Shown: positions 10,003 through 18,121 of the stretch, piece after piece | How the letters are laid out: each line of letters begins with the position of its first letter | How positions within the stretch are numbered: the first letter of the stretch is position 1 | Origin: Pseudobacter ginsenosidimutans | Lineage (GTDB): Bacteria > Bacteroidota > Bacteroidia > Chitinophagales > Chitinophagaceae | Direction: 5' to 3' | NCBI RefSeq assembly: GCF_007970185.1 | Contig: NZ_CP042431.1 | Span: 1,426,001 to 1,490,000 of the forward strand | Length of the DNA: 64,000 nt | Notes under the pieces: model-generated | Databases searched by the model: none | Told to the model about the DNA's origin: nothing | The model's input: only the letters and a program-made list of their open reading frames with translations | Position numbers and translations under genes: made by a program

Positions 10003-10862
10003 AGACACTGCTACCATTTGCGATTGGACTGATCCCGGTATCTATTATCGGGCTGAACAGCATTTGGGATTTCCCTGTTGAACGTTATCTCATTTCTTTC
10101 CTCGATCATAATACATACTTCAGTTCCACCAACCCGTTTTTCGTAGCCAAATTGTTCATGCACGAAATTGTTACGGCATTTTATATTATCGCGTCTGTAA
10201 GCTATTTCATCAGTCCTTATCCTGCCTGGAAAGAAAGGGTCTATTATATATTAAGGACTGCCTTTTGCATCAACTTCCTGTTCAGCGCACCCAATTTCTT
10301 TTATTCTTTGGACAGTTTCACTCCGGACTGGAATAACACGGCGGGCTATTTCGCCATCCTTCGCTTCTTCATCAATCTATTCATCAGCCTGGTCCTTTTC
10401 AGTGCCCAGACATACCCACCCATTCCTCGAATCAATATTTCAGGGTTCACAATAGTGGAGCATGCTCCCAAAGGAGCGAGGCTTATGCATCATATTGCAG
10501 ACCTGTTCTTTCTCATTGCCATTACAGACAGCTGGTATTTAATAGTCAACTCCACGCTCTCCTTCTCAACTGATACCGCTCTGTTGTTCCTGGCTAACAT
10601 AATAAGTTATTTCCTGTATTTTTTTCTTTCCGAAACATTATTCCGCCAAACGCCCGGACAGGCAATCATGGATTCCTGTGTAGCGGGCATCAACCGGAAA
10701 ATTGGCCCCAAAAAGGCTTTGCTCAGAAGCTTTGGCAGACTGATCCCCTTCGACCGTTACTCCTTCTTATGGGGCGGCAACTGGCACGACAAGGTTTCCA
10801 ACACCACTGTGGTGCGCAAAAACAGCTGGAGAGACCTGGTCTTCGATGCCGAACGGCAATAA
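9999..10862 (+). CDS. RDD family membrane protein, copy 2
   Basis: 287 residues, clearly a paralogue of the preceding gene along its whole length: MKTLLPFAIGLIP versus MKNLKIVAIALIP at the N-terminus, WDFPVERY versus WDFGVQRY, LFRQTPGQA versus LFRRTIGKI, and RLIPFDRYSFLWGGNWHDKVSNTTVV versus the matching block near the C-terminus. The start codon is TTG at 9999. The equal N-terminal length of the two paralogues supports it strongly. Its overlap with the upstream TGA suggests termination-reinitiation coupling and fixed stoichiometry. Function unknown. Confidence 0.8.
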   Translation: MKTLLPFAIGLIPVSIIGLNSIWDFPVERYLISFLDHNTYFSSTNPFFVAKLFMHEIVTAFYIIASVSYFISPYPAWKERVYYILRTAFCINFLFSAPNFFYSLDSFTPDWNNTAGYFAILRFFINLFISLVLFSAQTYPPIPRINISGFTIVEHAPKGARLMHHIADLFFLIAITDSWYLIVNSTLSFSTDTALLFLANIISYFLYFFLSETLFRQTPGQAIMDSCVAGINRKIGPKKALLRSFGRLIPFDRYSFLWGGNWHDKVSNTTVVRKNSWRDLVFDAERQ

Positions 10863-11018
10863 TCCTGTATGACCGGATTCAATTGTTAAACTGAAAAAAT
10901 GATGCAACCATTCTGTAACAAAGAAGAAAGTGCTGCGTCTTATTAAGTATACAAGCAAACGCGCAAATGCTTCAGGGAAACCAACAAACAATTAAAACAT
11001 CTTTCTAAAAATATTACC

Positions 11019-11465
11019 ATGAAAAAGTTATTCATCGTTGCAATGATTCTTCTGACAGGATTAAGCGCAACCTTCGCCAACTCACGTGAAACAGTAAACG
11101 AAAAAGTATCTAAAGCCTTCACCAAAGATTTCGCCGGTGCACAGGATGTAAAATGGGAGAACAAAGAGAATTTCGCCAAAGCCACTTTCACTCTCGGAAG
11201 CCAGGTGATGTTCGCCTTCTACTCTCAGGATGGAGATCTGCTGGGCGTTACAAGGAATATCGTTTCTTCACAGCTGCCTATCAACCTGCTCTCCGATCTG
11301 AAAAAAGGATACAGCAACTACTGGATCTCCGACCTCTTTGAAATGGGCCATCATAACAATACAACCTATTATGTTACCCTTGAGAACAGCACTCACACTG
11401 TAGTACTGAAATCAACCGGAACTGAAGGCTGGAGCGTGTTCAGCCGCACAAAGAAACCTGCATAA
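11019..11465 (+). CDS. Secreted PepSY-like / DUF2874-type protein
   Basis: 148 residues with a clean signal peptide (MKKLFIVAMILLTGLSATFA). The rest resembles the periplasmic PepSY-like beta-lactamase-inhibitor fold common in Chitinophagaceae: VSKAFTKDFAGAQDVKWE, then FYSQDGDLLGVTRN and a C-terminal TYYVTLENSTHTVVLKST strand pair. These proteins have no established role in the group. It is a single gene followed by a strong terminator. Confidence 0.7.
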   Translation: MKKLFIVAMILLTGLSATFANSRETVNEKVSKAFTKDFAGAQDVKWENKENFAKATFTLGSQVMFAFYSQDGDLLGVTRNIVSSQLPINLLSDLKKGYSNYWISDLFEMGHHNNTTYYVTLENSTHTVVLKSTGTEGWSVFSRTKKPA

Positions 11466-11503
11466 CAAAATTCAGGATCGTAATAAAGTATAGCCAGAAA
11501 AAC

Positions 11504-11535
11504 AAAATGGTGTATCGGAATGATACACCATTTTT
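11504..11535. terminator. Bidirectional terminator between convergent genes
   Basis: AAAATGGTGTATC pairs with GATACACCATTTT around a five-base loop. The stem carries A-runs on the left and T-runs on the right, so it can stop transcripts from both the PepSY-like gene and the convergent lipoprotein gene. Confidence 0.9.
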
Positions 11536-11554
11536 CTTTATTGCTATTACCATT

Positions 11555-13402
11555 CTATTCTTTCACTTTCAGCAGTACGCCGCTGTAAGAATTATTATCG
11601 AGGGTATTGAAACCAGGACTGCTGCTGGTTCCTGCCAGCCAGTAAGCATTGTTGGCGGCCAAATGGATACCAGCCGCCTGATCGAACCTGGAACCACCTG
11701 CTGTTTGCTGCCAGAGCTTGTTACCGCTGGCATCGATCTTCAACAACCACATATCGTAGCTCCCCTTGTTTCCTGCAACATCGCCATCATTGCTTTCCGT
11801 ATAGCCACCAATCATGAAATTACCGTCATGCGCAGCAATGATCGATGTGGCATGATCGATCCTGCTTCCTCCGTAAACATGGGTCCAGCTGATAGATCCA
11901 TCCGATTCCAGTTTAGTTACAAAAACATTTTCATCGTTCATACCCACTCCGGGAATGGTATTGTCCATCTGCCGCTTGCCACAAACGATGAAACCTGTTC
12001 CACTATTTATCATTCCTCCTGCAATGGCAAACCGGTTATGATTGATGGTTGTTTGCCAGACCAGGATACCCTTATCATCAGTTTTGATGAGCCAGGGTTT
12101 GCCGATTGTATTGGGATTGCCGGCTGCATCGCCGTCGATGCTGGTAACTGATCCTGCCAGCAGGTAGCCCCCATCGTTAGTGTTGAGGATATTCGTTCCA
12201 TACTCAGTATTGGCGCCGCCATAGAGGCGAACCCAGGAAACAACGCCACTGCTATTGGCTTTGAGGAAGAAAAGATTCTTATTGCCTGCTCCGGCAAAAT
12301 CACCATCGGTACTGCCTGCTTTACCGGTGAGCACGAAACCGCCGTCCGTGGTAGCCAATATGCAATTGCCTTCATCCCAGCCAGTGCCGCCATAGGTTTT
12401 CTGCCAGAGCAGATTACCATTCACATCAGTTTTGAACACCCAGGCATCATCGTTTCCTTTGAGCCCGCTTACATCTCCATTGTTACTGCGCGTAACGCCG
12501 GCTACCAGAATTCCGCCATCGGAAGCAACCGTTACGCTCCTGGCTTCATCCTGGCCAGACCCGCCAAATGCTTTCTGCCAGAGTTTCTTACCATTGGCAT
12601 CTGTTTTGGCCAGCAAAATATCTCCCAGTCCATGATTGGCCGCGAGGTCGCCATCCATACTCTCTGTATTACCAGCCAGTACAAGACTTCCATCAGTTGC
12701 CTTCGCGGAAGCAATGATCTCATCAAAGCTGCTGCCTCCATAACAACGGCTCCAGGGCCCCTGCTTCACATTGATCACATGTGCTGGAATACTGCTTAGT
12801 GCAGGCGTCACCGTTATAGTACCGGTCAACTCAACACCGGAGAAATTATCTGCCTTATTGATGATCTCAATTTTTGCATTGTTGCTGCCCGTAGTTGTGC
12901 CCAGCGTTAACCAGCTTGCCGTGGTAGTAATGGTCCATCCTATATTTGAACTGATCCTGAAAGAATCCAGTTCCTGCTCTATGCCAGCAATCAGCATGTC
13001 TGACTTATTCACAGAAAAACTACCGGCCTTACTTTGTTGTTTTACTGTAACCGGTTCCAGCTTTGAAGGCATTGATCCTCCATTCATACCCATGGGAATA
13101 ATGGTGAATGTAGCTGTCCGTTCCGCATCAAAATTATCAGAACTGGTAGTGATCTGAATTTCATGATGGCCGGCAGCGCCTTCACTGACGTTGAACGTAA
13201 GCCAGGTAACAGATGGTGATATGGATAATGTCCAGTCCATGGTTGCATGTAAAGTGACGGTGGCTTTTTCGCCTTTTGAACCGCCCAGCGTAATGGAATT
13301 GGGTGTTACAGTTAGTTCCTGCTTTGCGGGAGGATTGCCTGACTTGCCGCAGGAAATGGAAAAAGAGATAAGGATCGCATACAGGAAAGTCTGCCGGTTC
13401 AT
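11555..13402 (-). CDS. Lipoprotein with two BACON-like domains and a repeat (propeller-like) domain
   Basis: 615 residues. The signal peptide ends in a lipobox (FSISC), so it is a lipoprotein. Residues about 30-120 and 130-215 are two all-beta modules ending in VKQ, with TVTPNSITLGGSKGEKATVTL and SWLT motifs as in BACON domains. From about residue 220 on, roughly seven copies of a 50-60 residue unit follow, each with YGGSxxDEa, xDGGxxLaGxTxSxDGD and DAwlxKtDxxGnxLWQ, which is typical of a beta-propeller-like surface domain. BACON domains are linked to carbohydrate or mucin binding in Bacteroidota; the function here is inferred only as a surface binding protein. Confidence 0.75.
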   Translation of the reverse strand: MNRQTFLYAILISFSISCGKSGNPPAKQELTVTPNSITLGGSKGEKATVTLHATMDWTLSISPSVTWLTFNVSEGAAGHHEIQITTSSDNFDAERTATFTIIPMGMNGGSMPSKLEPVTVKQQSKAGSFSVNKSDMLIAGIEQELDSFRISSNIGWTITTTASWLTLGTTTGSNNAKIEIINKADNFSGVELTGTITVTPALSSIPAHVINVKQGPWSRCYGGSSFDEIIASAKATDGSLVLAGNTESMDGDLAANHGLGDILLAKTDANGKKLWQKAFGGSGQDEARSVTVASDGGILVAGVTRSNNGDVSGLKGNDDAWVFKTDVNGNLLWQKTYGGTGWDEGNCILATTDGGFVLTGKAGSTDGDFAGAGNKNLFFLKANSSGVVSWVRLYGGANTEYGTNILNTNDGGYLLAGSVTSIDGDAAGNPNTIGKPWLIKTDDKGILVWQTTINHNRFAIAGGMINSGTGFIVCGKRQMDNTIPGVGMNDENVFVTKLESDGSISWTHVYGGSRIDHATSIIAAHDGNFMIGGYTESNDGDVAGNKGSYDMWLLKIDASGNKLWQQTAGGSRFDQAAGIHLAANNAYWLAGTSSSPGFNTLDNNSYSGVLLKVKE

Positions 13403-13485
13403 AGTCTGCTTAGCGGTTTTAATAAAATAATAGTGATCTCATCCTATGTAGTACGTAGCGGGGCAGGATCAATTCATCCTGATCA

Positions 13486-13493
13486 CAAACATA
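13486..13493 (-). promoter_or_regulatory. Candidate -7 box TATGTTTG of the BACON lipoprotein gene
   Basis: On the minus strand the sequence reads TATGTTTG, an exact TAnnTTTG match about 85 bases before the ATG at 13402. No TTG is seen at the ideal -33 distance. Confidence 0.35.
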
Positions 13494-13613
13494 ATTATCA
13501 GGTAGTGAAAAGTGGAAATAAATGCGACCAATACCTATAGAATCCCCAAATTCCTTTCTCAATGGTAATTTTTACCGGTTGCAAATACTATGTCTACAAA
13601 TGGAATTGAGTTG

Positions 13614-13621
13614 TATTTTTG
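13614..13621 (+). promoter_or_regulatory. -7 box TATTTTTG of the 72-residue membrane protein gene
   Basis: Exact TAnnTTTG match 21 bases before the ATG at 13643. It shows that an upstream TTG at 13619, in the same frame, cannot be the start. Confidence 0.5.
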
Positions 13622-13642
13622 CATACCAATAATTCCAGGATC

Positions 13643-13861
13643 ATGAAAACGTGGCGTAAGATCATCTTCATATTAGGTTTGGTTGTTATCTCAGCAGCAA
13701 CCGCAACTGCGCAATGTTCTATCTGCACAAAAACCGCGCAGCAACTGGGTGAGAAGCCGGCCAAGGCTTTGAATACCGGTATCGTTTACCTGGCATTCAC
13801 GCCGATTGCCATCATTGGTATTGTAGCATACAGGTGGTACAAGGGAAATAAAGCGGCATAA
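13643..13861 (+). CDS. Small secreted/membrane protein with CSIC motif
   Basis: 72 residues: a signal-like hydrophobic N-terminus (WRKIIFILGLVVISAATATA), then QCSICTKTAQQLGEKPAKALNTG and a second hydrophobic segment (IVYLAFTPIAIIGIVAYRWY) with a short basic tail. The two cysteines three apart could bind a metal or form a disulfide. I do not recognise a named family. ATG 13643 was chosen because a -7 promoter box lies just upstream and the signal-like segment then begins correctly. Confidence 0.6.
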   Translation: MKTWRKIIFILGLVVISAATATAQCSICTKTAQQLGEKPAKALNTGIVYLAFTPIAIIGIVAYRWYKGNKAA

Positions 13862-13953
13862 TTCGGAGAACTCATTCAAAGCTTCAACACATTTTTCAAT
13901 TCATCTTTGCAGGATGCGCCGTTGGGAATATCTCCCGGCAGGCAGTGAACCAA

Positions 13954-14844
13954 TCAGAGCCAGGATTGCACAAAACGGTAGAGATTGAAATGCCCTTGTT
14001 GCAAAGCCGCTTCCACAGCTTCTTTCAATTGGTCTTTACTGAGTCCTTTCATTTTGTATTGTTGTATCAGGAACCAGGCGCGCTCCGTGAGCAGCCAGGG
14101 CTTTTTTGATTCGTGCACAGGATGCTGCAGGAAATTGGTGATCTTTTCGAAAAGCTTGTCCACCCCTTCTTTCTGCGAAGCCACTGTTTTCACCACAGCA
14201 ATTTCATACTGATGGGTGGTGAATACAGGCGCCAGCATAAGGCGCAGGTTCTTCACAAAAAGATCAGCACCGGGACGATCGGCTTTGTTCACAACAAAAA
14301 TATCGGCGATCTCCATGAGACCTGCTTTCATGGTTTGCACTTCGTCGCCGGCTTCAGGCACAACAACCACAACGGTGATATCAGCGAGACCAACAATTTC
14401 CACTTCGCTTTGTCCTACACCAACCGTTTCCACTATTACATAATCGAAGTCTGCGGCCTTCATCAGTTCTGTGATCTCGATGATCCTTGGATGCAGTCCA
14501 CCCAGTGAGCCGCGGGTGGCGAGTGAGCGGATATAAACGCCGGGATGGTCGTACCACTCACTCATGCGGATGCGGTCTCCCAACAGCGCTCCAAAATTGA
14601 AAGGCGAAGACGGGTCTACACAAAGTACACCCACTTTCATTCCTTTGGCAGTGAGTACGCCGATCAGCGCATCCACGAGAGTTGACTTACCTGCTCCCGG
14701 AGGACCGGTAATGCCGATGATCTTTGTGTGTTCATTTTCCGGAAGTGAAGCCAGCAACTGGTCATAGCCTTCCACTTCATTTTCCACGTAAGAGATGGCC
14801 CTGGCCAGGCTCTTTCGGTTGCCGCCTTTGATCTTTTCCAGCAT
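13954..14844 (-). CDS. meaB: Methylmalonyl-CoA mutase-associated GTPase MeaB
   Basis: 296 residues. MeaB is a G3E-family GTPase that protects and gates cofactor loading of adenosylcobalamin-dependent methylmalonyl-CoA mutase. Seen: Walker A GPPGAGKST, the DPSSPFNFGALLGDRIRM block, LATRGSLGG, ETVGVGQSEVE and the guanine-specificity NKAD. The C-terminal part is the dimerisation arm, somewhat shorter than in MeaB proteins of about 330 residues. The frame can be extended to a TTG at 14862, but the ATG at 14844 is preferred. It lies behind two glycosyltransferase genes on the same strand with an 83-base gap. The mutase genes are not in the window. Confidence 0.9.
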   Translation of the reverse strand: MLEKIKGGNRKSLARAISYVENEVEGYDQLLASLPENEHTKIIGITGPPGAGKSTLVDALIGVLTAKGMKVGVLCVDPSSPFNFGALLGDRIRMSEWYDHPGVYIRSLATRGSLGGLHPRIIEITELMKAADFDYVIVETVGVGQSEVEIVGLADITVVVVVPEAGDEVQTMKAGLMEIADIFVVNKADRPGADLFVKNLRLMLAPVFTTHQYEIAVVKTVASQKEGVDKLFEKITNFLQHPVHESKKPWLLTERAWFLIQQYKMKGLSKDQLKEAVEAALQQGHFNLYRFVQSWL

Positions 14845-14927
14845 TGATGGCCAGTTGGTCAAGAGAGAAATATTTTATTCCGGTGAAGAAAATGATATGA
14901 TATCTTATATTCGGCTGCCCGGCAGCG

Positions 14928-15797
14928 TTAGATCGCCCTGTAATTCCTGAAATCGAAGAAACGTTTACCGGTCTTCTTCTCGATCCAATACAATACCCTT
15001 CCTTTGAAATTGAATCTTTTCCGCGAAACATCCAGATCGATCTGCCAGTTACGGCTTGCAACGCGCGGCAACATAACCGTAGGATGTGTGCCGGTAAATC
15101 TTTCCAGGGAATCGAAATCTGAGAAATCGAAAAAATCCTGCTCCTGGAATTTAGCAGCTACATCTTCCTGCTCAGACCAGTACTGCATGAGATTGCGTTT
15201 CTTGGCCATCATCTGGTGCGGGTTCTTTACCCAACCATAATGATAAACAAATGCATCGATCTGCTTCACGTTCAGCTTTTCTCCATTGCGGCGAAAGCCC
15301 TGGGCGTCTTTGTAAGACTGAATGGATTTATCATTGCGGATGATGCGTACTTCCTTGTGGTACCATTTGCGGCTGTCGCCCACATAATCGTAAGTGCCAT
15401 AAAAATGGAGATAGTTGAAGAGCAATCCCTCCACTCTTTTATCATCCTTATATCTTTCAGCGGCCTTTCTGATAGCAGCATGGTATTGTTCATGCACCAC
15501 TTCATCCCCCTGGATATAGAAAGCCCAGTCGTACTCTTCGGAGATATGGCTGAATGCGTTATTGGTTTCGATGGCAAGGATCTCCCCGCCTTTTTTGGCT
15601 TTGGGATCCCAAACAGTTTTGACGATGCGGATCTTTTCTGAAGGAATATTTTCTATCAGTTGAAGCGTATCATCTTCGCTTTCTCCAACGGCAACGATCA
15701 TCAGGTCAACTACCGGAAGGATGGAAGCGATGGCTTCCACAATGGGATAGTCGTTCATAACAGCGTTCCTGATAATGGTGAAACCGGCAATCTTCAT
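14928..15797 (-). CDS. Glycosyltransferase, family 2-like
   Basis: 289 residues. The N-terminal IAGFTIIRNAVMNDYPIVEAI, the acidic IQGDEVVHEQ in place of the usual DxD metal site, and the WYHKEVRIIRN block match a GT2-like family that transfers sugars to cell-surface glycans. No membrane segments are visible, so it acts in the cytoplasm. It is 59 bases downstream of a second glycosyltransferase and probably co-transcribed. Donor and acceptor are unknown. Confidence 0.8.
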   Translation of the reverse strand: MKIAGFTIIRNAVMNDYPIVEAIASILPVVDLMIVAVGESEDDTLQLIENIPSEKIRIVKTVWDPKAKKGGEILAIETNNAFSHISEEYDWAFYIQGDEVVHEQYHAAIRKAAERYKDDKRVEGLLFNYLHFYGTYDYVGDSRKWYHKEVRIIRNDKSIQSYKDAQGFRRNGEKLNVKQIDAFVYHYGWVKNPHQMMAKKRNLMQYWSEQEDVAAKFQEQDFFDFSDFDSLERFTGTHPTVMLPRVASRNWQIDLDVSRKRFNFKGRVLYWIEKKTGKRFFDFRNYRAI

Positions 15798-15856
15798 AAA
15801 AACGTTTGGGGGATCAATGGGTGAACAATCAACTTTCTATTGGCGAAAATAAACAA

Positions 15857-16633
15857 TCAGGCTACTGGTTTTACAGGAATGCCTTTTTGTAACGCATATA
15901 GTTTGTAATATTTCATAAAAGTTCCATGGGCAATATTCTTTGCGATCACATAGCCGGAGAAGCCGTCCAGGAAACCGAGGCGGATCAGATAGCTGTGTAC
16001 AAATGCCCAGGCAGGGTTTACCAGCATACGGAACCAGCCGGAGCGTTTGCCTTTCCTGTAATACAGTTCAGCAGAGATGGAGCTGTATTTGTTGTTTTGC
16101 GATATATGCTCTTCCAGGCTATTGTAGGAGTAATGCAGCAGGTCTCCGCTGAGATGACCGAAGCTGGCGCCTTCTTCAGCCATGGTGCTTTCATGAACAT
16201 CGTCAAGGCTCCAGCGGATCCTGCGACGGTCGAAGAGCCGCATCTTCCTGTCTGGATACCAATCCCCATGATAGATCCATTGACCACAATAATTGGTGCA
16301 ACGGTTCATGGTATAACCGCTGTGAGGAAAATCATCTTTCTTAACCCTTTCGATGGATTGTTTGAGAACCTCGCTGAGCGCTTCGTCGGCATCGAGTGAG
16401 AGAATATGATCATATGACGCCTGTTGAAGGGCAAAGTTTTTCTGCCTGCCATATCCTTCAAATGCATGCTCGATGAACCGGACATTCTTCTCCAGGCAGA
16501 TGGCTTTGGTCTTGTCTGTACTCAAAGAGTCCACTACCACCACTTCATCCGCCACTCCTTTCACGGAGTCGATGCAACGGCCGATATTCTTTTGCTCATT
16601 GAAAGTGATAATAACTACAGATAACTTTTCCAT
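15857..16633 (-). CDS. Glycosyltransferase family 2 (WaaE/KdtX-like)
   Basis: 258 residues. Seen: the GT2 opening LSVVIITFNEQKNIGRCIDSV, the metal-binding LSLDADEAL, and the WYPDRKMRLFDRRRIRW...VHE block typical of lipopolysaccharide core glucosyltransferases of the WaaE type. The C-terminus is basic and amphipathic, fitting peripheral attachment to the inner membrane. It is first in a leftward run with a second glycosyltransferase and meaB. A role in LPS core or O-glycan assembly is inferred from the family. Confidence 0.85.
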   Translation of the reverse strand: MEKLSVVIITFNEQKNIGRCIDSVKGVADEVVVVDSLSTDKTKAICLEKNVRFIEHAFEGYGRQKNFALQQASYDHILSLDADEALSEVLKQSIERVKKDDFPHSGYTMNRCTNYCGQWIYHGDWYPDRKMRLFDRRRIRWSLDDVHESTMAEEGASFGHLSGDLLHYSYNSLEEHISQNNKYSSISAELYYRKGKRSGWFRMLVNPAWAFVHSYLIRLGFLDGFSGYVIAKNIAHGTFMKYYKLYALQKGIPVKPVA

Positions 16634-16689
16634 GGGGTTTTTCGTGGCATGAAAGTAATATAAATGACCATATTATCTGATTTGGTTTT

Positions 16690-16697
16690 TATTTTTG
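16690..16697 (+). promoter_or_regulatory. -7 box TATTTTTG of the LON-domain gene
   Basis: Exact TAnnTTTG match, nine bases before the ATG at 16706. It rules out the in-frame ATG at 16664 as start, because that codon would lie upstream of the transcript. Confidence 0.5.
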
Positions 16698-16705
16698 CAG
16701 GCGAC

Positions 16706-17353
16706 ATGACAAATTTCATTCCCATATTTCCCCTGGCAGTTGTGGTTTATCCCGGCGAAGTAATGCACCTGCATATCTTCGAACCGCGGTATAAACAGTT
16801 GATCCGTGAATGCCAGGAAAGCAGCAGGCCCTTTGGCATCCCTTCCGTGGTGAACGATAAACTGCAGGATATGGGCACCCTGGTGGAAGTCACGGAAATT
16901 GTGCAGGAGTACCAAAATGGCGAACTGGACATACGGACCAAAGGCCTGAAAGTATTTCGCATTTTGGAAGTGATCAAACAGATCCCCGACAAACTGTATA
17001 GCGGCGCTATCGTGAATTACCCTCACAATGAGGATGATGCCGGCAACCGCGCACTAATGCAGAAAGTGGTATTCGGTGTGAAGGAATTACATCGAATGCT
17101 CAATGTCAGCAAGGATTTCCGCAAATCAGAAGACCAGCTGAAGAGTTACGATGTAGCTCATCATGCCGGGCTTTCACTGGAGGAGGAATATGAAGTGCTT
17201 GGCCTGATGAATGAGCTCCAGCGGCAGGAATACATAAGGAGACACCTGGAAAAAGTATTGCCCATGCTGCAGGAAATGGAGCAACTCAAAGAGAAAGTAA
17301 AACTTAATGGTCATTTCAGAAACCTCTCTGCCTTTGACCTGGATATAGAATAA
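16706..17353 (+). CDS. LON substrate-binding domain protein (no protease domain)
   Basis: 215 residues consisting only of the N-terminal domain of Lon: FIPIFPLAVVVYPGEVMHLHIFEPRYKQLI at the start, then a helical part ending in LEKVLPMLQEMEQLKEKVK. There is no AAA ATPase or Ser-Lys protease domain, and the length is normal for stand-alone LON-domain proteins. A role in protein binding or quality control is likely but unproven. It precedes coaX with a 27-base gap and probably shares its transcript. Confidence 0.85.
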   Translation: MTNFIPIFPLAVVVYPGEVMHLHIFEPRYKQLIRECQESSRPFGIPSVVNDKLQDMGTLVEVTEIVQEYQNGELDIRTKGLKVFRILEVIKQIPDKLYSGAIVNYPHNEDDAGNRALMQKVVFGVKELHRMLNVSKDFRKSEDQLKSYDVAHHAGLSLEEEYEVLGLMNELQRQEYIRRHLEKVLPMLQEMEQLKEKVKLNGHFRNLSAFDLDIE

Positions 17354-17380
17354 TATCCAACTAAAATCCCATCAGCTTTG

Positions 17381-18121
17381 ATGCCAACAACAACGCTTTG
17401 CCTTGATTTCGGAAATACCCGCCTCAAATGCGCGGTGTTCAGGAATGGGGAAATGGAAGAACTGATTGTTCTGCCCGATGATAGTGACGCCACTATCCGG
17501 GACCTCGTGAGCAGGTATCAGCCTGTCCGGTCCATCCTGTCTTCCGTTATCAATCACAATCCTTCCCTGGAAACGATCCTGGCCGAAGCAGGGCCTTTCC
17601 ACAAACTCAGCAACCAGTCCAAACTTCCTTTCACCACTCCTGTAGGCAAGCCCGAAAGCATCGGCGCAGACAGGCTGGCCCTGGTTTCAGCCGCTGTGGA
17701 CCTGTATCCCGGCAGGAATACCCTGGTGATCGCACTCGGCAGCGCCATCACATATAATTTTGTAAATAAATATAAAGAATTTGTCGGGGGCAGCATATCC
17801 CCAGGCATGGAAATGCGCTTCAAATCATTGAATGTTTTCACCGCCAAACTCCCGCTGGTAAAGAAAGATTGGAACTTCCCCCTCATGGGATATGACACCC
17901 GGACGAACATTTTAAGTGGCGTAATCCTTGGAATGGCTACTGAGATCGACGGAATCATAGAAATTTATCGACAAAAGTACCATAACTTTAACGCCGTCTT
18001 AACCGGGGGCGACGCACCGTATTTTGTCTATCATCTCAAAAACAAGATATTTGCAGACCCTAATTTAATCTATAAAGGGCTATATGCTATCTGCGAATAC
18101 AACAATAACACCGACGTATAA
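17381..18121 (+). CDS. coaX: Type III pantothenate kinase
   Basis: 246 residues. CoaX phosphorylates pantothenate in the first step of coenzyme A synthesis. Seen: LCLDFGNTRLKCAVF (ATP phosphate loop 1), the pantothenate-site GADRLALVSAA, GGSISPGMEMRFKSL and LTGGDA. The second phosphate motif reads VIALGSAITYNFV; most family members have Asp both before the GTA and after the T (D-x-GTA-x-T-x-D), and both are replaced here. The kinase call rests on the other motifs and the length. The 3' end overlaps the next gene by 38 bases in another frame. A TTG three bases before the ATG is also in frame. Confidence 0.88.
   Translation: MPTTTLCLDFGNTRLKCAVFRNGEMEELIVLPDDSDATIRDLVSRYQPVRSILSSVINHNPSLETILAEAGPFHKLSNQSKLPFTTPVGKPESIGADRLALVSAAVDLYPGRNTLVIALGSAITYNFVNKYKEFVGGSISPGMEMRFKSLNVFTAKLPLVKKDWNFPLMGYDTRTNILSGVILGMATEIDGIIEIYRQKYHNFNAVLTGGDAPYFVYHLKNKIFADPNLIYKGLYAICEYNNNTDV

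Noticed and set aside
13912-13986. 24-codon frame after a CATCTTTG sequence
   Set aside because: The -7 match is imperfect and the frame lies mostly antisense to the meaB end; too short to support.
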